Origin: Cristatella mucedo | Lineage: Eukaryota; Bryozoa; Phylactolaemata; Cristatellidae | Reading direction: 5' to 3' | NCBI GenBank assembly: GCA_009760855.2 | Contig: WPIO01000055.1 | Coordinates: 1,226,001 to 1,290,000 of the forward strand | DNA length: 64,000 nucleotides | Part shown: one piece after another, positions 43,120 through 54,431 of the stretch | How positions within the stretch are numbered: position 1 is the first letter of the stretch | Layout: the number at the start of each line of letters is the position of its first letter | Notes under the pieces: generated by a model | What the model was told of the DNA's origin: nothing | What the model saw: the letters and a program-made list of their open reading frames with translations, nothing else | Databases searched by the model: none | Program-made: the position numbers and the translations under genes

Positions 43120-44060
43120 CGGGCCGGCACATTGAAGGTCACTGCGTGAAAGCAGGCAAGGCTATGGCATACAATTTGGTTGGTAAACTTGAAACACTGT
43201 TTGCTGTTACCTGAAACAAAAACCACAATTGCAAGACGGCTGCTTTGGAAACAGTAGCTGCATCGCAGTCCGATCGGGTAGTGAGGCCGGCCGGCCTGGC
43301 CCATTCGAGGAAGTTTCGTAAGAAGGAGCGCCAAGCTGCACAAGATTTTCTTAGTAAACCCAGAATACAGTATTCTGGAACTTGGCATCAAATGGAAGTC
43401 TCTCAAAGCTTAGTGTTGAAAATGCTGCATTTTAGTTGGAATTTATGTGGAGGCGCGCTGGTCCGGGCCATCGGAGGCCATACAATAAGAAACCTCAAGC
43501 TCTATACTGTTAAACTAAGTTGGTTAACCAAAACACTGTTTTTCTTTTGTGAAAAATAACAACCGCAGCTACTCGACTTCTATTGTGTAAATGGATGCTG
43601 CATCTATTGCAGTTCGATCATATAGGATTGGCTGGACCGGGCCTTTGGAAGCCATTGCACGACACTAGGCTAGTACAATCGCATAAATTTCGGTGGGTTA
43701 ACTTGGCATACGGTTCTCTACAATTCAGAATGATAACTTCATTTGCGAGATGCGTTTGTGAAAATTTAAGCTTTTTGCCGTTTGAATGCTTGGCGCAGTC
43801 GTTTTGGCCGGGCCATCGGGCGCCACAGTAGGAGAACGAATAATGTCATTAATCGCATGGAATTGGGTGGGCAAACCCGGCACACCGGTTCCCCTAATTT
43901 GCAATCAAGGCTTCACTTACTAAATACTATTTGAAAAAATGGCAGCCGTATCGCTGTGTGTTTATTTATGGCTGTCATCTGGATCGGGCCACTGGAGGCC
44001 ATAGCACAAAAAAGATGAATCACTTTCGCAGGAAATCTGATGGATAGACGTGGAACATTT
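43120..44060 (+). repeat. ~175-bp satellite-like array, cluster 2
   Basis: Five diverged monomers share ggaccgggccattggaggcc-like blocks at about 43,295, 43,458, 43,632, 43,806 and 43,986 (spacing 163-180) and blocks like tcggtgggttaacttggca and tgtgaaaat. Same monomer as in 3.6-4.6 kb. Confidence 0.75.
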
Positions 44061-44694
44061 ATCTGTGATGCTGAATCGAAACAGCAGTTGTACCATCTCT
44101 CCTTGATATGTCCGGCTCAACCTGAGAAAAAATGTAGCCCCAGCTCTGTCTCATTGGGTTGGAACAGGCTCGAGGAAATTATATCAAACTGGCAAGAGAA
44201 ATAGATCTTAAGGCGTGACCATGTATGACCTTTCTCTATGCACGACGAAAGTCCCCACCAGGCTACATAGCCGCTTAGGGTGACTCTGAGTGAGGTGGGG
44301 ACCTTAGCTGACTCTTTCTTAATACCCTAAGGTATTCTCTGATTTCTTCGGTTTGACTGTGTATGAGCTGTCCTTGGATATGCTACTCAAAACAGAACCT
44401 GCTTAGCCTAGGATGGGATGCCGCCATTAGTCAAAAACAACCTGCAGGCCTCCTGTGGTGGGTCATTAGGAACCTCCCTGCATACTGCATTTGCCCTGTC
44501 ATTCAATCGGCTATCAAGCCTAGCTAGAAACCGTCAGATTAAAACTTCGTTTAGCACTCGTTGCGGTATTAGCTCACTCGCCGTGCCTCAGCATGATGTG
44601 AAAAGTTTACCTTCAGCCGTTATTGAGGTTTCGTATAAATTCTAGTCGCAGCGTCTGCCAGTCGGGCTACATGAATTACATTACAGAATATTAC
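44061..44694. other. No feature recognised
   Basis: A 75-codon plus frame (44,418-44,645) has no recognisable family. Confidence 0.4.
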
Positions 44695-44850
44695 AGTCGG
44701 CTACGCCGAGCTGGTTTGGTCTAGCGGTTAAGGTGCTCGCTCCGACCAAGGTCTGACTGAGGTCGTGGGCTCGAGCCCCGAGGCATATGTGAAGCACCTG
44801 AATAGAGATTAAGTTCTCTTGGGGCACCATATAAATGAATTATATACATG
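44695..44850 (+). mobile_element. SINE-B copy, best preserved
   Basis: tRNA-like head ctggtttggtctagcggtta with B-box-like gggctcgagcccc, then gtgaagcacctgaatagaga, ttaagttctcttggggcacc and atataaatgaattata. The last third matches the LINE-A terminal hairpin. Confidence 0.78.
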
Positions 44851-44999
44851 CCGCATAGAATGCAAACAACTTAATCGGGGTTAGGCAGTTAATACTTTGC
44901 TTGAGAGCTGTAAACCACTAGTAAACCAAGCATCAACCCTAGACCTGCAGTCGAAGTTGGAAAATACACGCTGCTGTCCCTTCACACCCCATCCTGGTT

Positions 45000-46140
45000 C
45001 TCATTCTGTTAGTAAAAAAGGTCCGACAAGGTGGACGGCCGGTTTGATATAGTTGTTGGTAAATCGTTTGGAAGTTATGCTCGAAGTGTTTCGCATTGGC
45101 CATTGCTTGAATAAGTCTACATCAAGTACCCATCCAAAATCATTCAGCTCAAAGTTGCAATCTGCAGACCTTCTAACTGTCTAAGCTTGTCAATAAAGAC
45201 GTTTCCGGCGTTCCCCGCTAAAATGTTTGCATGTGACAAGCCTTTGGTAATTTCAGGAGACTTTAACATTAACTTTGACAACCCAAGTGGTAGCGAAGTC
45301 CAATCATTTCTTGACCGTCTGGAAAACTGTGGCTTGGTCCTAAACGTTGATCACGCCACTCACGTCGGCGGCCATATCCTCCTTCTCGTTATCACTGCGG
45401 ATGTTTATTCCACTGACCTTGTCATGTGCCCGCTGATCGTATCGTATAATTGCTCAGTCTCCTTGCTGTTCCTGCTCAATTGTACAAGAAGGGTAACTTC
45501 GAACTCGTCCAGCGACTTAATTTTGAAAGCATTGACGCTGGAAAATTTTAGAAAATCTTTCTGCAAGTCGGGTCTTTTTTATCTGCAACCAGACTAGGCC
45601 GAAAGCCTCCACGCCGTCACTGATGCATTGAACATCATCCTTAAGAGTGCCTTTAACGAGCATTCTTTCGTACATTCAGTCTGCGCACACAGTCAAAAAG
45701 ATTATTTCCAAATTTTAATTCCAAAATTAAATACAAAAGATTTCAAATGTTAAAGTGCAGGCTTGAACGCGGCTTCAAAATTCCAGGTCTGATGACGATC
45801 TAGCAAATTTCAAACACTTTCTCTACACCGGAAGGTAAGAATAGCTAGGGTTATTTTCACACAAAAACTATAGTCCTGCCAGTCAGACATAGAGCACATT
45901 TCTAGGACGATAAGCTATTTGCTCTCCAACTCTCAGTTCACAGATATTACCAGACTGGCCGAGAATTATCCGGCTGCTTATACTGCTTTACAAAAAAAAG
46001 TATTCGAGCCTCCGTTCAAACCTCAATGAGTCATTCATTTATGGTTTTTGAAATCACCCATTATGAGAAAGATCAGTTTCGTGCACACAGAATCGAAATG
46101 AGATTGGAGAAGTCTCAGATAAAGGAGGACATATTGAGTA
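45000..46140 (+). mobile_element. LINE-A-like copy, endonuclease region
   Basis: A frame at 45,187-45,597 contains LVISGDFNINFDNPSGSEVQ and HATHVGGHILLLVIT, the end of an APE-type LINE endonuclease (GDFN, GH..D motifs; the D of the last motif is replaced by L). Upstream FELKVAICRPSN fits the same domain. Downstream remnants run to about 46.1 kb. No RT follows. Confidence 0.8.
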
Positions 46141-46859
46141 CGTGGTTCCTTACACAATATGGTTAAACAACAAGCATATAAGCTTTAAACAGGGCTCTGC
46201 TGTGTCTGTCACAGTAATGCAAAACTTTGCAAAAACTTCTGATTTCGGAAGAGAATTCTGCAGCGGACAAGAAACGCTAGTGCCTTTTTGTGACAGGAGG
46301 CGAGAGGCCACTTGCCTACATAAAACCCCTTGTTCACTTCCGCTGCTGCTATTCTGGTCAATTACCTGTGAATCTATAATTACAATGTAGTTAATTTATG
46401 CTGCTAATACAAATTGATTCTATAATAAAAAATTGTACATCTAATTGCCAGAGAAGCTATAAGCCTTACATTTTACTTGCGATTTATCCTGATGACTCAA
46501 GAACTGCTGGCTATTAGGTCATTAGGCCAGTGCTTATTTGGGCTGAATCACTCCCAAGCAAGCAAACAGAACAACAAAATACTCATTCGCGTTGGTTTTA
46601 CACAAAACGTGGCTAGTCTTTACCATATTCATGGTGTTCGTGGTTTTATAAATCGCAAGCGTATAAAAGAGAACTTGCTGTGACAGAACGACAAATACGA
46701 GAAAAATGTTTTACTTGTTTCTCTTAAAAATTCATAAAATCAGATGGTTACATTATTATAATTGTCACCGATTTCTTTGCTTGGGGTCATTTCCTGGAAG
46801 ACGAGTTGTCATAAAGGTTAACTGTCAAATGTAAGACTCCTTTGTTGAGAGTCCAGATT
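46141..46859. other. No feature recognised
   Basis: AT-rich, with two short frames without signature. Confidence 0.45.
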
Positions 46860-47205
46860 GCGATGTTTAGTCAACGGCTTCCCGACTTGCGTCAGAACAT
46901 CCCCTGACTTGACCACATTTAAATAGAACTCAAAAACACATCTATTTGGGACAGCATTTAGCGGGTCCTTGCGATTCGTCCTTCACGTGCATATGCGTGC
47001 TGACATTGTGCATGCTGCCACTAACCCCACTTGCATGCTGACCCTGTGCATGTCACCCCTAACCACGATATTCATGCTGTTTATCAACTCAACTTTCAAT
47101 CGCGTTTCCCTTTGCGGCAAATTTTAAGCGCCTAGAAAGAGATTGAGTTCTCTGAGGATGCTTTATGAAGTCCATTATTACTATTATTATTATTATTATT
47201 ATTGT
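46860..47205 (+). mobile_element. LINE-A 3' end
   Basis: tgcgtcagaacatcccctga, gcgggtccttgcgattcgtc, accctgtgcatgtcacccct, hairpin and (ATT)n at 47,175-47,203. Confidence 0.9.
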
Positions 47206-47391
47206 AACGGCGTTACCTTGATACTGATTCCATTAGGTAGACCGGAAAGTAGAACAAAAGCCCGCCAGAATGCTCTAGCAAATGAGGTACGTGCATTCCG
47301 GCCGGCCATACATCTTCCAACTCTGCCAAACAACTGAACTCGCTTGAACAGCACCAGTGGCTGGTGCAAGAAAGGCACACTCGGCGACGAC

Positions 47392-47445
47392 GGGGGGGGG
47401 GTGGTGGGGGAGGGGAGGGTGAGGGGGAGGGGGAGGGGGAGAGGT
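47392..47445 (+). repeat. G-rich purine run
   Basis: Nine Gs, then tggtgggggaggggaggg and repeated gaggggga units; many G-tracts of three or more on the plus strand. Confidence 0.93.
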
Positions 47446-49598
47446 GAATTGCTATTCCTTCCTCCCGAATCCTGGCTGCCACGACCGTTTGACCTCGCGC
47501 CTGACTCTACCGAAGCTATCATTACTAAAAAGGTCTGCAAATGCTACGAGCCGAAAATAATCCCTGGAATTAGTTAATCGAAAATGTAACTGAAACGTAA
47601 CTGAAACGTACTAGCTTGATTTGCAGTTAGGAAGCAAGAATTTCAATTATGTACTGCTTATTGTCTACCCTTCGTTAAACAAATGATAGAAGAGGGCTTG
47701 GGAGTATGCTGCCTAAAGTTCTCGTTGGTAGACTGTTTAAGAGTAGCTTCATAATATCCTCTCAGAAAACACTGTAAAATATTTCGTGGATAAGAACTGA
47801 TTTAGCAAACTTGTCCTATCATTGGTTACATCCATTTTCTACTTCTGTAACTCAATAATTGCAGGCCTTCTAGCTTTTCCAAGAAAGCTCTTTTCAGTTT
47901 TGCAAAACTAGGAAGCCAAGTACATCTAGCGTAATAGCCCCTGTTCAGAAATTGCATGGCTTCTCTTTAAATTGCTCTTATTGATTTTTCCTGATAGGTT
48001 TTTTCTATACGTTTGAACCATTAGCAAGATCTCAAAAATTATTGGGGTTATCCAAATTACTATGAAACAATTTTAGTCAGAAGAGGGATAGATATGCTGG
48101 AGCCAAAGAATGAATGGAACTAAAAATTGTTTACGTAGCCTTGAGCTGGACTCCCTTATTCACGAGAAGCTAGTCCAGGTTTATTGAGAAGCACTTCAAC
48201 TTGGCAACTCGCACGTTCACTGCGGAGGAAAAACTCAGCCGATTTTTAGTTTGTTTTGCAAGTGAAGCCCAGCCTGATTCCATTTAACTGTATCCGTAGA
48301 CCCTTTATCTTGAAGATGCCTTGAACAATACGGCGATATAGGAGAACAACTGCCGTCTAGAGCCAATTGGCTGCAAACTTATGGCCGGACCCATTCAGTT
48401 TGTATTGCTCCCTTGACATTACAACTTGTATTGCTCAATTAATGTGATAGCCTGAGTTCCAATAAAATCTTCTTGGTCGAACCTTCAAGAATTGAGTGCA
48501 CACGGATGCTTGCATGCGATGATATCACTCTGTCCGAAGCAGATAGTGGTCGTCGTCCGGCTACTGAAATGGATGAAGTTCAGTAAAGTGATAAACGGGT
48601 GATTTGACCGATGTGGATCCTTAGTTGCTAATAAATGCAACAGTATTTTTAAGTCATATCATAATCCAAATAGCCATGCACTGGAATTCTTGTTTCGGGT
48701 AATTCTGTCTTCTCAGTCAGACAATAGCCACAACATGAGACCACCATGGCTCATAAACAATTTAGAAGGGTCTTTTATGAAAGAGTATTGGTGCATATCT
48801 TAAAAGGTAGTATTTTTGTGAATTTCATTGAGGAAATCATTGTAATTGTTTGTAAGTCATGATACAAACTATATATTTTTAATTTTTGTAGTGTAAAGCA
48901 AGAGGTGATTTAAGATCTTCATCCTATAGCCGATCATATCAAGCAAAATGAATTTCTTTTCAATGCGATCTAACTACTTCGCTTTCTGGTCTAGCTGTTA
49001 CTGAGAGTGCACTTTAAAATGTAGCCTATTCTTATAGGAGCGACCGATCCTTCCCTCTGGATCTGACAAGTTTTAAGTAAGCAACTTATGATTTGATTTC
49101 AAAGTGCTGCTGGACCCAGAATAGTTTTGACAGCTATCATTGATTCTGTCATCACCAAAATAGTAATGCATGGTGAGGAAAAACGTTATAAGATTGTTTC
49201 TGAATACTGCACTAGTCCTTTGCAAAGTTTTTCTAGTAGTTTTTCAAAATTTCGATGCTCAGGATTTTCTATTACAGGAAAAAATATACGTTATAACGTG
49301 CATATACACTTGGGCACTCTTGGGTAATCATTAGCTCAAGAATAAACAAAGCAGGAGAGGTTCTTCATTAACTATTTGAGACTACATGCTGTGCCAGGTT
49401 AACCCATCCATCATAGTTAAAGCTCAGTTAACCTCCTGCTGTTAGTAGGGGTAAGAAATACTGGTTATTAACTTTGCACAGTAGAATATTAGAGATTTTA
49501 CACTAAAGTTCAGTTTTATTAATAACCAGGTTGAAGCTCGATCTCCAAATAACATGAGAAATTAAAATAATCTGTTTCTACTACTGCATAGAGAGTAC
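47446..49598. other. Intergenic, with LINE-A remnants
   Basis: Fragments of post-RT LINE-A can be traced at 47,800-47,930 (plus) and 48,080-48,270 (minus: agatatgctggagccaaaga). The rest is unrecognised AT-rich sequence. Confidence 0.4.
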
Positions 49599-49792
49599 CA
49601 GATAACTGTCTTTTTTACGGAATGCAATGTGACACCAATTTTCAATTGTGTTTCCCTTGCAGCCCCAGAGACTCAGAGCCGATTGAGCCGATGGCAATTT
49701 AACCCGCTCAACCTGGCACACGATACCATAGCGGCTGTAATCGTTTATCTCCTGCCTGTCCACGGTGGACAGTTGTTTCTTTCTTATGAGCT
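49599..49792 (-). pseudogene. Possible orphan MAM second-part exon
   Basis: The minus frame reads LSLWGCKGNTIENWCHIAF then RKKDSYL, followed at once by a GT donor in phase 0. Compare [18 protein letters not shown] and AKRDSYQ|GT in MAM3: the W, GN, W and F spacing and the DSY end at the same splice phase agree. A TAG acceptor at 49,793 would give phase 1. It is shorter (194 against 254 nt), lacks CFFYHMYG, and no first or third part was found, so it may be a relic, part of a neighbouring gene, or chance. Confidence 0.3.
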
Positions 49793-50579
49793 CTACGAAA
49801 TGCCTAGCGACAATCCTTCATGCAATATTCGATAAAAAATGACTACGGTAAACTGGAAGGCAGTTCCCAAAAGCGCCACAATCCAATCTAGGCCTTTCAA
49901 GTACCTTTTGAAAATCAACCGATTGAAAACATTTCGAAAAACTTGTTGTCAAGAGAAAACCGCTTGATCGCTCGAGTTATGGCTGGGCTACGCTAGTGTG
50001 CCATCGGAGAAGATGTCAGAGGGAATGATACTGAGTCTCACGGAGAACAGATTTTCTTTTTGCTACACTTTATGAATGCAACCACTTCCTCTTCCGACCA
50101 CGCTTAGATCTACAGCTTAGATCTGCGGGTCCTATGGGTTTAGTGGACGTACTGCCTACCTCACTGAGCTCTACGTGCTGTGGACGATACAGTGAGTGGA
50201 CCCATCAAGAGAAGAGGCTCTGATGTTAACTTTAGCAGAGAGTTTACCCTCTTTCTTTTAATGAGCAATTACACGTTGACACCTATCGCGGCTAATTTAA
50301 ATTTGTATTACCGATTGCTTTCTTGCAAGCATGTACCAATCTTCACAGGACTGGTAACTTAGGCACTGTTCAAACACCCGAAATGCATGATCTTTGGCAG
50401 ACTTTGAAACCAGTGCTCCCCGAATAGTTTCTTAAAGTTAGCCATATCATCTTGCCGCTGAAGACACTGCACAACAATTCTTTTAGCGTCACATTTGCGC
50501 AGAGTTTCGCAGCTTCGATTTTAATAAACCGCAGTAATTTTGGAGTCTTTTAACTGTCAGTGAATGCTCAAGTTGCCTG

Positions 50580-50840
50580 TGCTTTGCCGATACCAGCAAA
50601 TGCAGGGCTAGCGTATCTCCTGAAATATGCACGATCTCCGGGGTCCTGTTTCAAAGCGACCCTTCACCAAACGATCATATCAGGCCATAAGTTTAGTGTG
50701 CCTATATTCAGATTCATGCCAGTGCCTAAAGTAACGCATGCTTACAAGAGGCTACCACAGCCACTCTCGTCCAAGCATTTACGCAATCTCTTTATGACTT
50801 CCGTTACTTACTGCTCAAATGCTGTGTTGCCTGTGTGATG
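50580..50840 (+). mobile_element. LINE-A remnant
   Basis: Degraded sequence following the order of the RT end (gtttcaaagcgacccttcac, cgatcatatcaggcca, ttacttactgctcaaatgct). Confidence 0.5.
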
Positions 50841-51024
50841 AAACACTCACGCTTGGGACGTACACCGAGTCTAGGCCTGTCTAACTTGATCGTCGCAACC
50901 TCTTTCTCATATCAATACTCACCTCAATCTTTATTGGCTTCAAATGAAGCGAATGAAAAACTTCAGTTCTCGTAATTAGTTCCTTACATTCGCTCAGGCT
51001 GGGATATTTGTCTGACCTACTTAA

Positions 51025-51090
51025 TCGTTGGCTTTGCGAAGGTCGCGTGCTCATAGGACTCGAACCCTTGAGCCGTGCCTTTTAAACGAC
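51025..51090 (-). mobile_element. tRNA-like SINE head fragment
   Basis: Minus strand B-box match gggttcgagtcctatgagc; no clean A box. Confidence 0.35.
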
Positions 51091-51199
51091 TTCAAGTATG
51101 TTGGCAACTGACCATGTTTAGGATTACTACGGCCCCAAACCAAAGTCCGTGAATAACCACGTTTAAAAAAAACCCACGTTCTCTAGCACTTGCCAAATG

Positions 51200-51233
51200 G
51201 TGTGTATGTGTGAGTGAGTGTGTGTGTGTGTGA

Positions 51234-51317
<84 letters not shown>

Positions 51318-51325
51318 GTGTGCAT
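51200..51325. repeat. (TG)n microsatellite
   Basis: About 125 bases of TG with tgagtgag and cgcgcg interruptions. Thr-His frames on the minus strand are artefacts. Confidence 0.97.
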
Positions 51326-51949
51326 GAATAGTTGCTTATGCAATTAAGCGTGCTGGCAGGGTTTGCTATCACTAAGCAGTTAATATGCTTCATTGCAGGC
51401 ACGCCTTACCTTAAGTACCTAGAAAAAAAGAAGAATTTTAATTGCATTCTTACCTAGGAAAAAGAGGAATTTAGCTCTCTTTAGATGCTGACTAGAAAGA
51501 GCTTCGGCTCTCTCACGATGCTAATCATGAATTTTCTTATTATCGCATATATATTAGCGTGCTTCAAGTTCATCTAAAATAACTACAGCCCTTGATTTTG
51601 AAGCCAATAGAAAAGTTCAATGACGAAGGGAAATCTTTAATCAAAAGATGTAACCATTCGAAATTATTTCCTCACGAGATTTAAAGCTAATCGTGATCCG
51701 AACCAGCACAGCTGTAGTGCATGAAGTTCTTCAGCTGATAAATTAACTTAAGTTGTAACTAAGATGAGTATTCTGGATCTCCTGGCTAAGTATTCACCAG
51801 CACGCTCACTGAGTTTTGTTGAGTCTGTATCATCATAATTGGGAACAGCTGTCATTGCACTCCCATAATTTAAGCCACAGTTGATTTTCGGAGCTTGGAG
51901 AGAATTTGTTTAATGTCCACTGATAGCCGGCAGTTTCCGAAATGTCTGA
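51326..51949. other. No feature recognised
   Basis: AT-rich intergenic sequence. Confidence 0.45.
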
Positions 51950-52345
51950 TTAATAATAATAATAATGCACTTGATAAAGCGCCCTCAGGGAACTTAATCT
52001 CTTTCCAGGCGCTTTACATTTGCTGCAAAGGGAAATGCAATTAAATGGTAAGTAAAATCATGCATGAAAAAACAAACAAAATGAATAACATGGTTAGGGG
52101 TTACATGCACAGGGTCAGCATGCAAATGTGGTTAGTGGCAGCATGCACAGTGTCAGCACGCATAAGCACGTGAAGGACGAATCACAGGGACCCATTAAAT
52201 GCTGCCCTAAATAGGTGTGTTTTTAAGTTCCTTTTAAATGTGGTCAGGTCAGGGGATGTTCTGACGCAGGTCGGGAGGGAGTTCCAGGCTTTGGAAGCAT
52301 ACGAACTAAATGCACGATCTCCAAAGGATTTGAGGTTTGTACGAA
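51950..52345 (-). mobile_element. LINE-A 3' end, well preserved
   Basis: (AAT)n, cacttgataaagcgccctc, aatctctttccaggcgctt, the 3'UTR blocks, then coding remnants up to aaggatttgaggtttgta. 5'-truncated at about 395 bp. Confidence 0.92.
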
Positions 52346-53109
52346 ATATCTGATTGAGACCTTTTAACTACAGCCAGTTAATAAATAATGATACAGCTAC
52401 CATAATAAATCCTATTATAAATCATGAAAATAAATAATATAGCACAAGCAATAATTTTCGCATTAGAAATTACAATAGTTTATAAAAACTACAATCAGTT
52501 TTCTCAACACAAGTGCATACATAAAAGTGCATGGAGTCAACCATGTGAGGTGATAGCTCTTTGTGCATTACTATGGTGCCACTATTTCAGCCTTGTTATA
52601 GGACTGTCGATATATATTCACTTTACATTATCTGATTGCTGTTATTAGGGTAAACTTAGTTATGCAAGTCTTTAGTGAGCCGTATTTGCGATTTGAACGG
52701 TACAGAGCATACTTTGCGAGAACTAGTAATCATCCATTGCATATAGGCACATTCTCATTTACCCCAAATCTCAGCAAATATCCCCAACACCTGCTCGTTT
52801 CTCTCTCTCTCTCCCGAGCTTATATTTGTCAGAAATATTCATTCCTATTGAAGTTCTGCATGGAACAAGGATCTTTTACATTTACATAACTCCTTGATTA
52901 TCTATATACGATATTCAAGAATGTGTGAAATGAAACGTTTCTTGATTCAGAGTTAGAAACCAACCAATCCAGTACACGTGCTAAGTAGCGGCTCGATGAT
53001 TTTTTTCTTGTATGATATGAATATCTTTCTAGCTGCGATACTTGTATGTTTCTTCAAGCTATTTTAAGCGTGATACCTAATTTGCGTATGATTAACTCCT
53101 ACTTATATT
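52346..53109. other. No feature recognised
   Basis: AT-rich sequence with a short CT run near 52,800. Confidence 0.45.
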
Positions 53110-53215
53110 CTCTCTTTCAGTGAGTCATAGAGCGCCTTGAAAAAAAATTAGTTCCCCTATTGAGATATACAAATGCCATATCGTTTTTGTCATCATTATT
53201 ACTAATATTATCCTT
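53110..53215 (+). mobile_element. LINE-A 3' end remnant
   Basis: catagagcgccttgaaaaa, attagttcccctattgaga, then (ATT)n-like sequence. Confidence 0.5.
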
Positions 53216-53696
53216 GACAGAAACATTTAATTTCAGCATTCCCAAGAATTCGAGACAAATGAAACGGATAAACCAACAGCTTTAATAAGCAGGGGTGTCT
53301 TTACTAAGTAGTGTTAATGCATTTACCTCCATCCCTCCACAAAGCCTCAAGCACTAAGCGAACGCTATGCAGGAGAGTTTGCTAGAAGCCCACTCAAAGC
53401 AAAGGTGCTTTCGAAACTATTTTACTACTGTAGCTGTGACGTCTTAGCCAGAAAAAATTCTCATCGATTAGCAGCATGGTGATGAACTATACATAAAGTA
53501 AATATCTGAGAAACATAGTGTAGGAATCTGTTCGTTACTCAATGGGCTTTAAGTCGACGTGGTACCACCTGTGAGATATTAGAGGCTTGAAAATAGCAGT
53601 GTAATGTGGTAGCATGAAAGTTCACAAAATAGAAAGCTTAGCGTGACAATTGAGGAAGATATGAAGGCTTTTCTATGCACACGCAGGAAAACCTGC

Positions 53697-53703
<7 letters not shown>

Positions 53704-53768
<65 letters not shown>
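53704..53768. repeat. (GA)n microsatellite
   Basis: About 65 bases, two AAAG interruptions. Confidence 0.96.
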
Positions 53769-54240
53769 TTAAAGAAATCATGCAAATGAGTCACTCTGAA
53801 TATACCTATTTAGAAATTACTTTGTTTTTGCAGACCAAACCTTTTAAGAGATTATACGGTTTAACAAACAAGATTCGACTTTAGAATTCATTTTTTCATC
53901 CAGTCCAGCAAATGCAATGCAGACGCTACTTAATTTACTCTGACAGATTCAATTTTAAGGGGAAGACTTTCTATTTTTTGACTGCCACTTTGGATGTTTC
54001 GCTACATGTAGAACATTTCACTGCCGTCAAGAGTTATCGTCCGCAAGCTTTGCAGCTCGGTATTTCTGAGAACATAATTTCAGACACGTAAAGACGTAAA
54101 ATCCGGAGCAGACGAATTTCAGTTGTCTGAAAATGGAAAAATACATTTAATTTGGTGATTACATCGGGTGGAAGTGAGAGACTAAATTTTAAAACGAGAA
54201 AACGCAAGTCGAAGCCCCTGCCTAACTTTATCCCTTAAAG

Positions 54241-54428
54241 CAGCGGTTCTAAACCTGTGGGTCGCGACCCCTTTGGGTCTCGAACGACCTTTTCATAGGG
54301 GTCATCTAAAACCATCGGAAAGCACGCATTTCCACATCTTGCACGCAATAATTTTATGGTTTTGCGTCGCCACAACATAAGGAACTGTATTAAAAGGGTC
54401 GCGGCATTATGAATGATGAGAGCCACTG
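54241..54428 (+). mobile_element. SPIN/Charlie-type hAT nonautonomous element
   Basis: 188 bp with terminal inverted repeats: left cagcggttctaaacct, right end complementing to cagtggctctcatc. Inner blocks gtgggtcgcgacccctttgg, cataggggtcatctaa, aataattttatggtt, caacataaggaactgtatta and agggtcgcggcatta match, from memory, the SPIN family of hAT transposons known from several tetrapods and reported in some invertebrates. The right flank ttctaggc fits the TCTAG-centred target such elements prefer; the left flank is not a clear duplicate. No transposase is present. Confidence 0.85.
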
Positions 54429-54431
54429 TTC

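Noticed and set aside
43120..44060. Possible CRISPR-like array
   Set aside because: The monomers are 175 bp, diverged along their whole length and have no repeat-spacer structure; the genome is eukaryotic.
51092..51402. Thr-His repeat frames
   Set aside because: Translation of a (TG)n microsatellite.
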